Assembly: GCA_037043015.1 (NCBI GenBank)
Contig: CM073323.1
Span: 23,154,758 to 23,218,757, forward strand
Direction: 5' to 3'
Source of the DNA: Bryum argenteum
Lineage: Eukaryota > Streptophyta > Bryopsida > Bryales > Bryaceae
DNA: 64,000 bases
Shown: positions 21,917 to 32,980 of the stretch, one piece after another
How positions within the stretch are numbered: position 1 is the first letter of the stretch
Layout of the letters: each line of letters begins with the position of its first letter
Notes under the pieces: model-generated
Told to the model about the DNA's origin: nothing
Databases searched by the model: none
The model's input: the letters and a program-made list of their open reading frames with translations, nothing else
Made by a program: the position numbers and the translations under genes

Positions 21917-22240
21917 AGGCACCCCAATAAGGAGGTCGTGGGTTCTATTCCCCTTGCCGGTGATGTGCTCACGACCATAGTCCACCCAAATTTGGTGGGA
22001 AGCCCTTAGACCTTGTTGTATGGGTACCTCAAAGCCCTTTTGGGGGATACTACGTCAAGTACCTTCAAGGCACTAGTATTTAGCTTAAAACCAACGTACT
22101 TACAGTGTCCACCCTCAAAAGATGTAAGTAGTATTGTCCCAATTTCCCCTTGTCCACCAGGCATCACGTTAACTACCATTACGAACAAACACTTCATTCA
22201 CGCCGGCCTCTTAGAAAGGGACCCAAGTTTCTATCTATCT
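21917..22240 (+). mobile_element. tRNA-headed SINE, 5'-truncated
   Basis: It retains the B box GGTTCTATTCC (21941-21951) but lacks the A box. It then carries the SINE body (GTATGGGTACCTCAAAGCCC near 22018), the shared tail with CACTTCATTCACGCCGG, and the terminal ATCT repeats. Flanks AACCAATATA (left) and AACCGATAGA (right) may be a decayed target duplication. Confidence 0.82.
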
Positions 22241-24337
22241 AACCGATAGAATTATAATCACCATCAACCCAAAGTTTGTTCGCGTACATTTTTGAAAGAA
22301 AAGAAACAGCATGGCCATCCGGACTGACAAATGAACGAGTACCTCACAAAGCCATAGCCAACAACATTGAAGTCAGTCTGACCACAAATTCAAATTTTCA
22401 CTGGCATGCTTCTTGGTTTCTACGCACACTTAGCTGACTCCAGCCAAGCATGCAAGGGTCCCCCCTTTTGAAACTTGGCATGCTTAGAAGTACCTACCAT
22501 AAGTACGGTAGTAGGTTGTGGGTGACATTTCCGTCTCCATTGTACACTCTAACCTTTGTTTGAATTATTACGTAAGTCGCAAATTCAAAAAAAACGGAAA
22601 AAATAAATTGATACACACAAAAAACTTTCACCACTCGTAAAATGGTGTTGGTTTTTAGCATCCTCGTCTATAATCAAGCCACAACCCATTTGCTTCCAAA
22701 ATGCATCTGGGCAAGGGCATGATTATTCATTATATATGTACGAGACATTCCTTTTCTAACCCCATGTATACACTTATAGCCATGTCACCTATGATACCAT
22801 CTAGTTAGAATAAATTTTTCAATATTTTTTTGATTAAAAAGAGTAGTTTTAAAAATCACATTTTGAGGGGGTACCCATATCATGCCCTTACCCATCATAC
22901 TTACATGGCCATTTCAACACAAATTAATGTACTTTAGCTTAGAAAATTATTTTTCTTGTATGAAGTAATATGAATAACTAAAATTGAGAGTACATTATGT
23001 TCAACACAATGAAAAACTAATAATAGATGAATGACCTAGTGCCAAACTTCACCCTTGCACTTACAATAGTCTAAATTTGAATAAGATGAATTTAGTAATA
23101 GCTATTCACCTTCAAGTATCTCAAAATTTGGAGGGATTGTCGTAGATGTAAACTTCAACTAACATTTGATTTCATACTCAAATCATTTGTGAGGTTTTTG
23201 TGGTTGTTGAGTTGAGGAAGACTCCAACAATATTCAATAAATGCCACATTCATTTGGTTCATTGTATTTGGATGGTGCAAATGGCATCCCATCTTTGTAT
23301 TTGTCGCTAGGAACATATAACGATGGCTTCATGTACCGAGTTGAAATAGGCATGCTTCAATAATCCGATGCGCACATGTCTAGAAGACGACAATAATGTT
23401 TATGATTGAAAATATAAATACACTTCATGTCACGGGGGCACAAACAACAAGAAAAAGACGGTGCGCGGATTGATTAAAAGACGTGGGTCTTGATTTGAAG
23501 ATTGCCATAATATGCTGCTGAGATTGGTTGAAAACCTCTCCCGAAAGGCTCGTTTCTTCAAATCCTTACACTAAGAAAACCGTGCCGTGTTTGTGTTTGA
23601 AGCCTTATTGTGAACAACCTATGAAACCAAACAAGGTTCTATAAATTGGATGTGGTTCTCAACTCACCAAAATTTTGGAATGTTAAAAAAAAAATCCATA
23701 TTTTTAAAAAAATTATTATTACTATATATATAGGGGTCAAAATTTGGGATTGACCTTAAAATGGTTGATTGGGCTCTTAGGGGTTAACATCCATTGTCAA
23801 GCAATCTTTACTGCTTGTAGAATGCAAAACAGTATAGTCAGAATCTCATCACACATATATACAAAAAAATGACAAAGACAAAGAAAACGAAAATAAACAT
23901 AAAAGTACTCAATTTGGGAGGGTGAACTTTTTTTTCCCCCAAATTTCAACCTCATAGGTTGCGGTTAGTGAATCCGAATTATTCCATTCTAAAATTTAAA
24001 ATCAAAAATTCAAACCCCATATTCTCTTTTTTAGTTTTATTAACCAAACGATGAAACACTAGCCATAAGCCATGAAGTACAATCGCTAGTAGGAATTCCG
24101 TCAAAAATGTTGTTTAGAATAACATGTCCGAAATGACCCACAAATAAAAATAAAAATAAAAAATAAAAAAATCTCAAATGACACAAATTTATGTCATTAT
24201 ACACATAATTATGTCTATAATGAAGGCTTTTCATGTCATTCTATACATAAATCTCTTTATGTCATGTGAGACAAGTTATTTTGGGCAAATTTTTTGGACA
24301 GCTATTCCTACCCGTAAATATACACAAATGTGCAGAG
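22241..24337. other. AT-rich intergenic DNA
   Basis: No gene seen. Short AT runs occur near 23690-23730. An isolated TTAGGGGTTAA terminus lies near 23780 without a visible partner. Confidence 0.5.
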
Positions 24338-25275
24338 TTAACCTCTAAACTACCATGGTGTTTTGTGAGCTCCAAACTCCAAAATTGCAATTTCATACCA
24401 CCTTGTAAACTTTGGAGTGTGAGAATATTTTTTACACTTTTTTGAAACTTTCAACCGTAACTATGATCTTGAAGAGAAATAATATTAGAGATAGTGGCTA
24501 AAATTTCAACCGTTGGATCGTAGCCATTTGTAAGATCATAACATTCAAAGTTGATGCAAGTTTTTTTTTCAGCAAACATAGGCGAGTTTGTGCAAAGGAA
24601 AACGTGATGCTTATTACCTTAAACATCTAGCTCATATTTTTTTCCATGTATATAACTAAGTTGGGCATGGCCATGCAAAATTTTAGACACTCATTTTGCT
24701 TTTTGAACCTTCATGCAATTTATTTACTAGAAGAAGGTAGAAATCAAGGATTTGGTAAAACATGCACCACATTTATTGTATATGGTTTAGGGGAAAAATG
24801 AACGGTGAGTGTATACCTTCTTGAGTTATTGAATTTCAAGAAAAAAGAAATTCAAAAATTCCAAAATCTCAAATTTTGGCAAATTTTGATAGAAAAAATT
24901 GAAATATCAAAGAAAACTTTGAATCTAGCTCTTGTAATTTTTGAAGGGTGCCCTTGTAGGATTGGTAAAAGTTTCAACTTGGGACACTTGGAAACCTAAG
25001 TACAAAATCAATCAAGAAAAGATTTCCAAAAAAAAGATTCTAAAAAAGGTAAAAATAAAAAGTTTTTTTCTGCCCGCCCCAAGGCTGAAAACTAAAATTT
25101 GCTTTTAAGTACTCCATAGGTGGAGATTGACTTTGCAAATTTTCCCACATACGCCTTGTAGTATAGGGAACATCCAGTAAAAATCTTAGGCAAAAACATT
25201 ACTTTTAACATCTTAACTTAGGCTGCTCGAAATCGCAAATCTCCTAATCGGAGGCCTTGGTAGTTTAGGGGTTAA
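24338..25275. mobile_element. 0.94-kb TTAA-flanked element with ~17-bp inverted termini
   Basis: The left end reads TTAA-CCTCTAAACTACCATGG. The right end read inward is TTAA-CCCCTAAACTACCAAGG. The element therefore has 17-bp inverted repeats with two mismatches inside a TTAA duplication. The interior is non-coding apart from small chance frames. It belongs to the same broad TTAA/CC-ended class as the shorter MITEs but has a different interior. Confidence 0.7.
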
Positions 25276-27009
25276 TCTTAGAGAAGGGTTTTATTTATTT
25301 TTTAATTTTTTCAACGTAAAGTGTACCTTTGGTGAACATGCATTTCATGATGTTAGGCCGATCTAGTTTTGAAATTGGAAATCCAGTTGTAATAGAAATG
25401 AGCATGATGCAAATATTTCTCGAGTAAAATGTATGGTAATGATATTATTGATCCGATCTTCAAGAAACTATAATTTCAATTCTTGAATTATGAGGTACTG
25501 TATGTTTCTTTTTTTTGGTATCGTTCAAAGAGGTACCGAATATATATTGTTGGTGCTTTCCGAAACGAGATCGTGCATGTTGGCGATCTCATTCTACATC
25601 AAGAAGAATCGATGCTATCTTGATGTTTGCACCAACGAGTGTAACCATGGGTCGGAGATGCTCTTTTTTTGTGCTCGAAAACATATTGCGCCGAAAATTG
25701 GGTATTTCTTTTGTTAGAAAGGATAACGTGAAATGTAAATTTGTATCTTAGGGCCGGTTTAAATGAGGGGCCAAGCCATTGATGGGGCCAATTCATGGCA
25801 AATTTCTCTCTTGTGATTGGTCCAAGCCATTGATGGCGCCAATTCATGGCAAGATTCTCTCCGGTGATTGGTCGAATTCTTAAAATTGGCCCGAGGGTCT
25901 TTACATGTGCAGTGAAGGCCAATATTCTGAAATGATATTGCAATGGGTGGGAGACAAGTTATGACACACCCCGCGTTCTAAAAGTTGAGAGATTCAAGAA
26001 TGAAAGAACCAATTCATCCGTCGCTTGATTTCAATACAAAATCATTATTTCACTAAAATATGAACAAACACAAAACCATAAAATGTAGCTTATAACACAA
26101 ACTCACCCCATGACCTTGTTTTTCCTCCTACAAAACCCCCAAAAAACTTTACACATAGAGAAATTGACCCCCCACTTCATTGGGTAAGCGTTCGTAGCGG
26201 CTACCAAGGAGGATGGAGGAGGGGTAATGAGCCCCCTAATTTTTTGATGTATAGACATTAAATGCCAAGGAGTAGGTTCACAAGGGTAATTTGGGGTCGT
26301 AGACCTCAAATTTGAATTCAAAATTATCAAAAACGGCCTTGGGAGGTCCCCACGGATTCTAGGGTGCCTCCATGGTAGCTGCTACGAACCATCCCCACTT
26401 CATTAATTCTTCAATATGTTCCCCAAGACTCAAAATGTGAGTGAATTCGCTTAGAGCCTCCACTCCCCATGTAAAGCGTCCCTTTAGATACATGAAAAAG
26501 GAGATTTGATTATCACAAGTCACTGTTGACCAATTTCAAATCCAGATGAATTAATTCCATTATTTTCTGACACTAACTCATAACTACGTAAAACCCTAAT
26601 TAATCAACATTCACAATCAAACTTTACATTACATTGACCAAAATAGGAACCACCTTAGACTTTTCTGATTCTCCTTTCTTCTCATACTTACTGCCCCAAC
26701 TGACATTCCTTTCTCATTTTTAATTTTTTAAAAATAAATAATTTTTTTTTGCATAATATTCCATCATAATGTGTTGGTATGTATGCTAATATGACCATTC
26801 CGCGCAATGATAGACATAATTGGGTATACAAAAGACACACCGCGTAGTACCAATTGCGCAGGGACATGTCCGCACATGCCGAAACTAACGCTTCCCTCAC
26901 AAGTGCGATGTGAAATATCACCAACTGGCTGGCGTCCGCGGCCCATAAGATCATGTTGTTGGTTGTAGGAAAATGGAATAATTCACTTTTTGTCTCGCTT
27001 TTTAAAAAT
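25276..27009. other. Intergenic DNA with a short tandem duplication
   Basis: No gene recognised. At about 25782-25872 a unit of about 50 bp is present twice (landmarks CCAAGCCATTGATGG, CCAATTCATGGCAA, GTGATTGGTC). The rest is AT-rich without features I can support. Confidence 0.45.
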
Positions 27010-27083
27010 AGGTAGAAACTTCGGGGCCGGCGCGAATGCCGGCGTGAATGACCCGATGCCCACCGGACAAGAGGAAATTGGGA
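27010..27083 (-). mobile_element. SINE 3' tail fragment, diverged
   Basis: The sequence from GGTAGAAACTTCGG through GCCGGCGTGAATGA to CCCACCGGACAAG matches the minus-strand tail of the SINEs at 17.6 and 36.7 kb, with a partly duplicated GCCGGCG(C/T)GAATG piece. No head is attached. Confidence 0.55.
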
Positions 27084-28280
27084 TGAATTGCTTTGGTACG
27101 ATGAATGTAGAGACGTCTACTACGATGGCAACCCTTCTCTTTTGTGTGATCGGTTGTAACATCGGAAAATGTGTGATTTGGATATTGTATGCAAAAACTT
27201 GAGAGTAAAATATGTTATTTGTGAATGGTGTAAAATGTTCCAAGCTTGATGAAGTTCTCGCTAAAGATTGAGACACTTCGGACTACGATAGTGCTTGGAT
27301 CTTGTAAGATTGAACCTTCACCACATTGTGATTAGATGAGATATTATCACAGAAACTAGACTTGATTTGTGACTCAACTCAAGTGATTTCGTCCAAAGCG
27401 GAGTCTATTTTATAGTAGTGGAATTTTTGGTAATCAAATACCTAGTCTAGGTATATTTTAAGAATGAATATTACTAAGTATATCTAATTGGTTTTAGAAT
27501 TGGCAAAACTCTAAATATCTATATTTAGTATGTATGAATCATATGTTCATTAGACCTACTTTCTATGATTTAGTCATGTGATGATATACATTCACATGAC
27601 CTCCGTCGTCATTGTTGTTAAGTCCCGGGGGCATATCATGAAGGGTAGGTCGAACAAGCATTGTATTCATGCCAAGCCTACAAGGGTTTGGTGTTCTTGA
27701 TTATTTTCACATTACCTATATGATCATAAGGGGGATATACTTCCATAAAAAATTACCAATATTGAATCTTTCCAATGTGGAGATCATAAGATCAAAACCC
27801 AATATTTTTAACGAAACTAAAACATATGTTTTGATAAAATGGGTTGTAACCAATGTAGGCCCTAGTGGCTAGGGAGTAAAAGTAATCAAAGTTCTTTGAG
27901 GAGCTTAAATGCAATTTGCCTCCTTCAAGCAATTTTTTTGGAGGAGTAAATATCCCTATATTTAGATCTTAAAATTCCAAGAAGATTCAAAAATTCGAAA
28001 ATTGGACTTTGGAGGGCTCCAAATTGAAAATAGCACAAAATCCCATTGGCTCCTACATAAGTGCACATGGGGGAAATAATATACGGGGCCCTAATTGTTG
28101 GGTTCACGAATAGAATGAATGTGATAAATTTAAATAGATCCTTGTCTTCGGAATGTTCTCGTTTCAGGTTGCACAAAGGCAAATTAAGAGAATGGAACAG
28201 AATCCCGTGGATGAGAAACGAGAATGGATGATAATCATCGACGAGAAACTGCAAATTCGAGTTAACATCGCCGTGGCGCC
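27084..28280. other. AT-rich spacer
   Basis: No gene seen between the SINE fragment and the GC-rich promoter of the MAP70 gene. Confidence 0.45.
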
Positions 28281-28550
28281 AAAAGATTAGCGGACTCGAA
28301 GGGGGTTTAAACGGCACCCGCGGCCCAGGGCCCGCGCAGGCACATGACGGGGACGGGTCTCGGACTCCCCGTCGCAATCACGGGCCGGGCCGGGTCGGGT
28401 CCCCCCCAGTTGGTATAAGCAGGCCGGGGGGGGACCCGGCCCGCGATTTTCCTGTCACCCTTGCCGGCACGCACACGCTCACCTGACACACTCAGACACA
28501 ATAGCCACCACCTCGCAGCTCGCTCGTTGCTCTCTCATTGTTGTGTCTTC
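28281..28550 (+). promoter_or_regulatory. GC-rich promoter island of the MAP70 gene
   Basis: A sharply GC-rich block (about 28290-28460, with repeated CCGGGCC/GGCCCG runs) stands out from AT-rich surroundings. A TATA-like TATAAG lies at 28414-28419. Transcription would start about 30 bp later, giving a leader of roughly 400 nt before the ATG at 28865. The assignment is by position only. Confidence 0.4.
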
Positions 28551-28864
28551 AGATCGTGTTGCGTTTCCTTGTTCCTGCTTCCCTTAGCCCTCCGGCGCAC
28601 TTTTCCCCCGTTTTTTTGAGCCCAGTTTGAGCCATTTCGGTGGAGAGAGGCGATGGTGGAGGATGAGGACAGAAAGAGATGAGGGGATGCGGTTGCGGTT
28701 GTTGTTGACTTTGCTGATGATGCTGCAGGCGCAGCCGTGTCCACCGTCGTGGTTTGGAGCAATGCAGGGTGGTGGTGGCAAGAATTTGGCATTGGTTTGA
28801 TTGAGGCAGGGGGGTTGTTTGGAGAGTTCGTTTGTAAGTAGGGAGCAGCAGCAGGTAGTAAGAT

Positions 28865-31800
28865 ATGGCGGATTCTTTGAACAGTAGTATTTCTGAAGAC
28901 AACGACTCGTTGGATGGATATTATGGAAATGGCAGACAGGGACTGGACTACGGTAATGTTCCTCAATTTGCTGGCCTCACCCGGTCGGATTCCAAGCCTC
29001 GTCGGAAGAGCATGGTTCGCGCCTGTCCTGATACAGAGGATCTCTTGAACCTGTTGCATGGCTCCGATCCAGTGAAGGTGGAGCTGAACCGACTCGAGAA
29101 TGAAGTCAGGGGTAAGAACTTGTGTGCCGTATAGTTCTTTCGGTGCGCGTCTGGGACTGAGTTTCGCGCTGTGTTAAGGATTCCTCCACTAGCCAAGATC
29201 CGGAAGGGGTACGAAATGCAGGTCTTACAGAAGTTTGGAAGAAAGTCGTAGTGCAGCCACATTTGTGCGCCAAGAAGTTTCGAGTGGTGATATTGGTTTT
29301 TAGACACTGCGACAAGAGTGTTAGACTGGTCTAGTTAGCGGCACGGACTTTAATGGTGGCCCAGCGGTTCTTGTTACCCCTTCCTTCGCACTTTTAGACC
29401 CGAAGTGCAGTTTTTCGGAATCAGATCTCTGGAAGAGTGCTGGTTAGGCTGCGCATGAATGTAGAAAGTCTCGAATAGAGACGTTGCCCGAGCGACTTAA
29501 TCCGTCCTATTCATTTTTTTCGACCCCTGAGTATGAGGCCTCTTTATTTGTGGATAGCAAGACTGCTGGTCGATTCTTGTTCGCGTACGCAATAGGTCGT
29601 ACCTTCAAATGGTCTTGACTGTCTTCGCGACTGTGAATATCATCAGTGTGTTTTAATTAGTTCTTCTTTGGAGTTGAGTCGTCTTATTTGAATGAGCGGG
29701 TATCTCACAAGGGTCTTTTTGGTGGTGTAGATAAGGATCGGAAATTAGCAGAGGCTACAGCAGAATGTAAAGCCCTTAAGCTGGCTGAGCGATTACGGGA
29801 GAAAGCTGTTGAGGAGGTAAGTCGCATGCTGGGTATCGCAACAAATGTTGTGGATTTCGTTGGCTACCTGTTGCTGAGACATGTAATTATTACGGAAAAT
29901 TGCAGAGGTGTCTGCCACCGCAGTTCTTACTCGGAGTGTATCCTTCCCATGGGCATTGAGATGAGTAATCCGCTGTGAAGATACATTTCCAAGACTCTAC
30001 ATTTATATGGAAATTGGTTTGTGCTTTGCAGCTTTCCGAGGAACTTGACAAGGTTGATGAAAAGCTAAAGGCTGCAGAAGACCTTCTAGAGAGCAAGGTC
30101 AGTTTTCAACCCTCACACGGTGGGGTCGTTGATAGTTCACTCCGGTAGTACTCTGACGGTTCAGGACGATGTCCATGACCCTCGATAGTAGAAGCACCGA
30201 ACTTGCCCTGAATTATCCATTTTGGTTGTATGTGCAGAATCTCGAATTGAAGAAGCTCAATGACGAAAAGAAGCTTGCATTGGCTGCCCAGTTTGCTGCG
30301 GAGGCAACTCTGCGGAGGGTGCACGCAGCTCAGAAAGACGAGGAAATGCCGTCTATTGAGGCCATTCTAGCTCCAATTGAGGCTGAACTGAAATTAGCAC
30401 GCCAAGAAGTAAGTCGGTGTCAGGGGCCTTGATAGCTGTATTATTTTACTTCATTGCTCGACGTTCCATTGTGTACCGCATATCCACATTTATGTGTTTG
30501 TGAAGCTGGATATTCTCTAGAGTCTTATTTCATTGTTGCAATGACAGATCGCCAAACTTCAAGACACCAACAGGGCTCTTGACCGTTTGACAAAATCGAA
30601 GGAGGCTGCTCTTGTAGAAGCCGAGAGGACTATAGATGCAGCCGAAGCTAGGGCGTTCCAGGTGGATGATCTTCTCAACCGGAACCAGGAGTTGGTGAAA
30701 CAGATCGAAATATGCCAGGTTCAAACTCACCAGTACTCCCTTTTTGACTATACTTAATCTTAGCGAAGCATTTTCTTGCGCCGGACGGCCGTATATCATC
30801 GTAACTTAAGTGCAAGGGCTATAAAATCTTCCTCTGCTGCAGTCTTTACTCTGAGAGTAAGCAGTTGTTGTTGGAAATTATGACTCACTCTGAATTCTTA
30901 TTGATCTTTCCCCCAACAGGAAGAGAACAAAATTATGGATAGAATGCTTCGTCAGAGAACTGCCGAAATCGAAAAGCTGAGTTCCACCGTAGCTGAGCTC
31001 GAAGAAGCAGTGCTTGCTGGCGGAGTTGCTGTAAATGCAGCTCGAGATTACCAACGACAGGCACAAGAGTTACTGGTATATCATCTGACTGATCGATAGG
31101 GAGCCATTCCAACAGTTGCTGGAAGGAAAACCAACGAGAGAGCTCATTTTTTAGCCTTTTCTGTCTGGAAAGTAACGTCATCTGCCATCGCGGTTACTGA
31201 TGTCGATATGTTTGTTGGGGGTGGTGTACATATAAAACAGGAAGGAAAGAAGACATTGGAGAGAGAGCTGGCACGGGCAAAGATCACAGCTAATAGAGTT
31301 GCAGTTGTGGTGGCAAACGAGTGGAAGGATGCGAACGACAAGGTTATGCCTGTCAAGCAATGGCTTGATGAGAGGCGTTTCATGCAGGTTAGTCTGGCTT
31401 GCTCCTCATTGGTGTGTTTTATACGAGCAATGTTCTCCTTATATCTTGTGGCTGCTGAATGCGCCAGTGTCGTTTTACGCTGACGTTGCCGCTATTCTGA
31501 CTATCAATGTCCTGATTGCAGGGTGAAATGCAACAGCTGCGAGACAAACTAGCGGCATCCGAGAGGGCAGCAAAGAATGAGTCGCAGTTAAAGGTGTGTT
31601 CCGTGAAGGTTAAAATATCTTGTATATTAAACTCTACGTCTTTTAGCTAAATGCCCTTTTTTGCAACATTTCAGGAGAAATTCCAAATGCGTCTGAAGGT
31701 GGTTGAGGAGAGCTTAAAGCCTGTCGCGAATGGAACTCCACGTCGGACGGAGGAGGTGAGAAGTGCTAGCGCCACTCGACGCCCGACCTCTGGATCCGAG

Positions 31801-32980
31801 GAAGCTTCAAAATTACTTGCTAATGGCTCCAGACGCCAACGCTCTGCAGTAACGCAGCTAAGGGCGTCGATGGCAAGTCAGACCCTCCTCAGAGCCAGTA
31901 ATGGAAGGTTGACGTCCAAATCTTTTGATGGAGGTAGATCTCTTGATGCGGGGACCACCAGGATGAAGGCATTTTCGAATGGGTTTGAGGAGCTTCGCAC
32001 AGGCCGGAAGATGCCTGTTGCTCCAGAACCCAGCCCAGAGCCGCTTTTTACTGCACAGAAGAAGTCTGAGGTAGGCGTATTGAAGCCTGACACAGCGGTA
32101 GACAAGCCCCAGATCGAGACACCGAAATCTGAGGTAACACCTTCTAAGTCTGCAAATGGAGATGCTGGATCCCCAGCGTCGATGGAGGACCCTGTATCAG
32201 GGGTTCTGTATGACCTTTTACAGAAGGAGGTCGTCAACTTGAGGAAGGCAAGTCACGAAAAAGATCAAAGTCTAAAAGATAAAGACGATGCCATTGAGGT
32301 GCGTTTCGACCAAAGAGTGCATTTTGAGCATCCGCTCATAAATACGTCATGGTTGTTTGATTTGTTACCTGCAATGATTTCGTTATTGATGTTTTTTTTG
32401 TGCATTATTTTAAAACAGGGTCCTCTTTTATTACATCTGAAAGTCTGCCTTATTTCGTAGTGTCTTACGTGGACGTAATCATCCGTGTTTGAGTCACACG
32501 TCGGCTTTTCCTGAATCGGTCCACCCATGTTGTCACCAATCTTATGCAGATGCTATCGAAGAAAGTTGATACTTTATCGAAGGCAATGGAAGTTGAGGCA
32601 AAGAAGATGCGAAGAGAAGTCCAAGTAATGGAGAAGGAAGTTTCTACCCTGAGGGCTGAAAAGGATCAAATTCGGGGTCCAAGAAGGCTTAGCACAGGGA
32701 AAGGAACTGTAAATAGTTCCTCTCACTTACTGTCTGGGAGGTGAGCTCAGATACTGCCGTACCTGCTTTCTGATATCTATGGACTTATCCACTGCGAGTT
32801 CGTTTCAGCTTAGTAACAAGCTGTGTCCTCAAGTATCGCCTTGTAGCATGAGCTCGGCAGTCTTTTTGTAGTAAAGGTTGAATCGAAGAAGATTCTTCGA
32901 ATTTCAAAATTTTCCATGATTTAAGAGTGTTTTTGTCTCTGGCTTGCAGGACTGGGGAGAGGCCCATGGTCAGGAGCTGA
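28865..32980 (+). CDS. MAP70: Microtubule-associated protein 70 (MAP70) family
   Basis: Plant-specific coiled-coil protein that binds cortical microtubules and takes part in wall patterning and cell shape. Eleven exons: 28865-29111, 29731-29816, 30032-30097, 30238-30408, 30548-30718, 30920-31075, 31241-31387, 31522-31593, 31675-32298, 32550-32740, 32950-32980. All junctions are GT-AG and the frame closes, giving 653 residues, slightly longer than the usual 600-630. Family blocks are LLHGSDPVKVELNRLENEVR, AQFAAEATLRRVHAAQKD, NRALDRLTKSKEAAL, ANRVAVVVANEWKD and GVLYDLLQKEV. Exons 2-8 form the long coiled coil. Exon 9 holds the variable Ser/Arg-rich linker with KSFDGGRSLD. The C-terminus is short and ends GERPMVRS. 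Confidence 0.95.

Noticed and set aside
28535-29059. Minus-strand frame of 174 codons at the MAP70 5' end
   Set aside because: It overlaps the GC-rich leader and first exon of MAP70, is compositionally biased (Pro/Ser/Thr/His) and matches no family.
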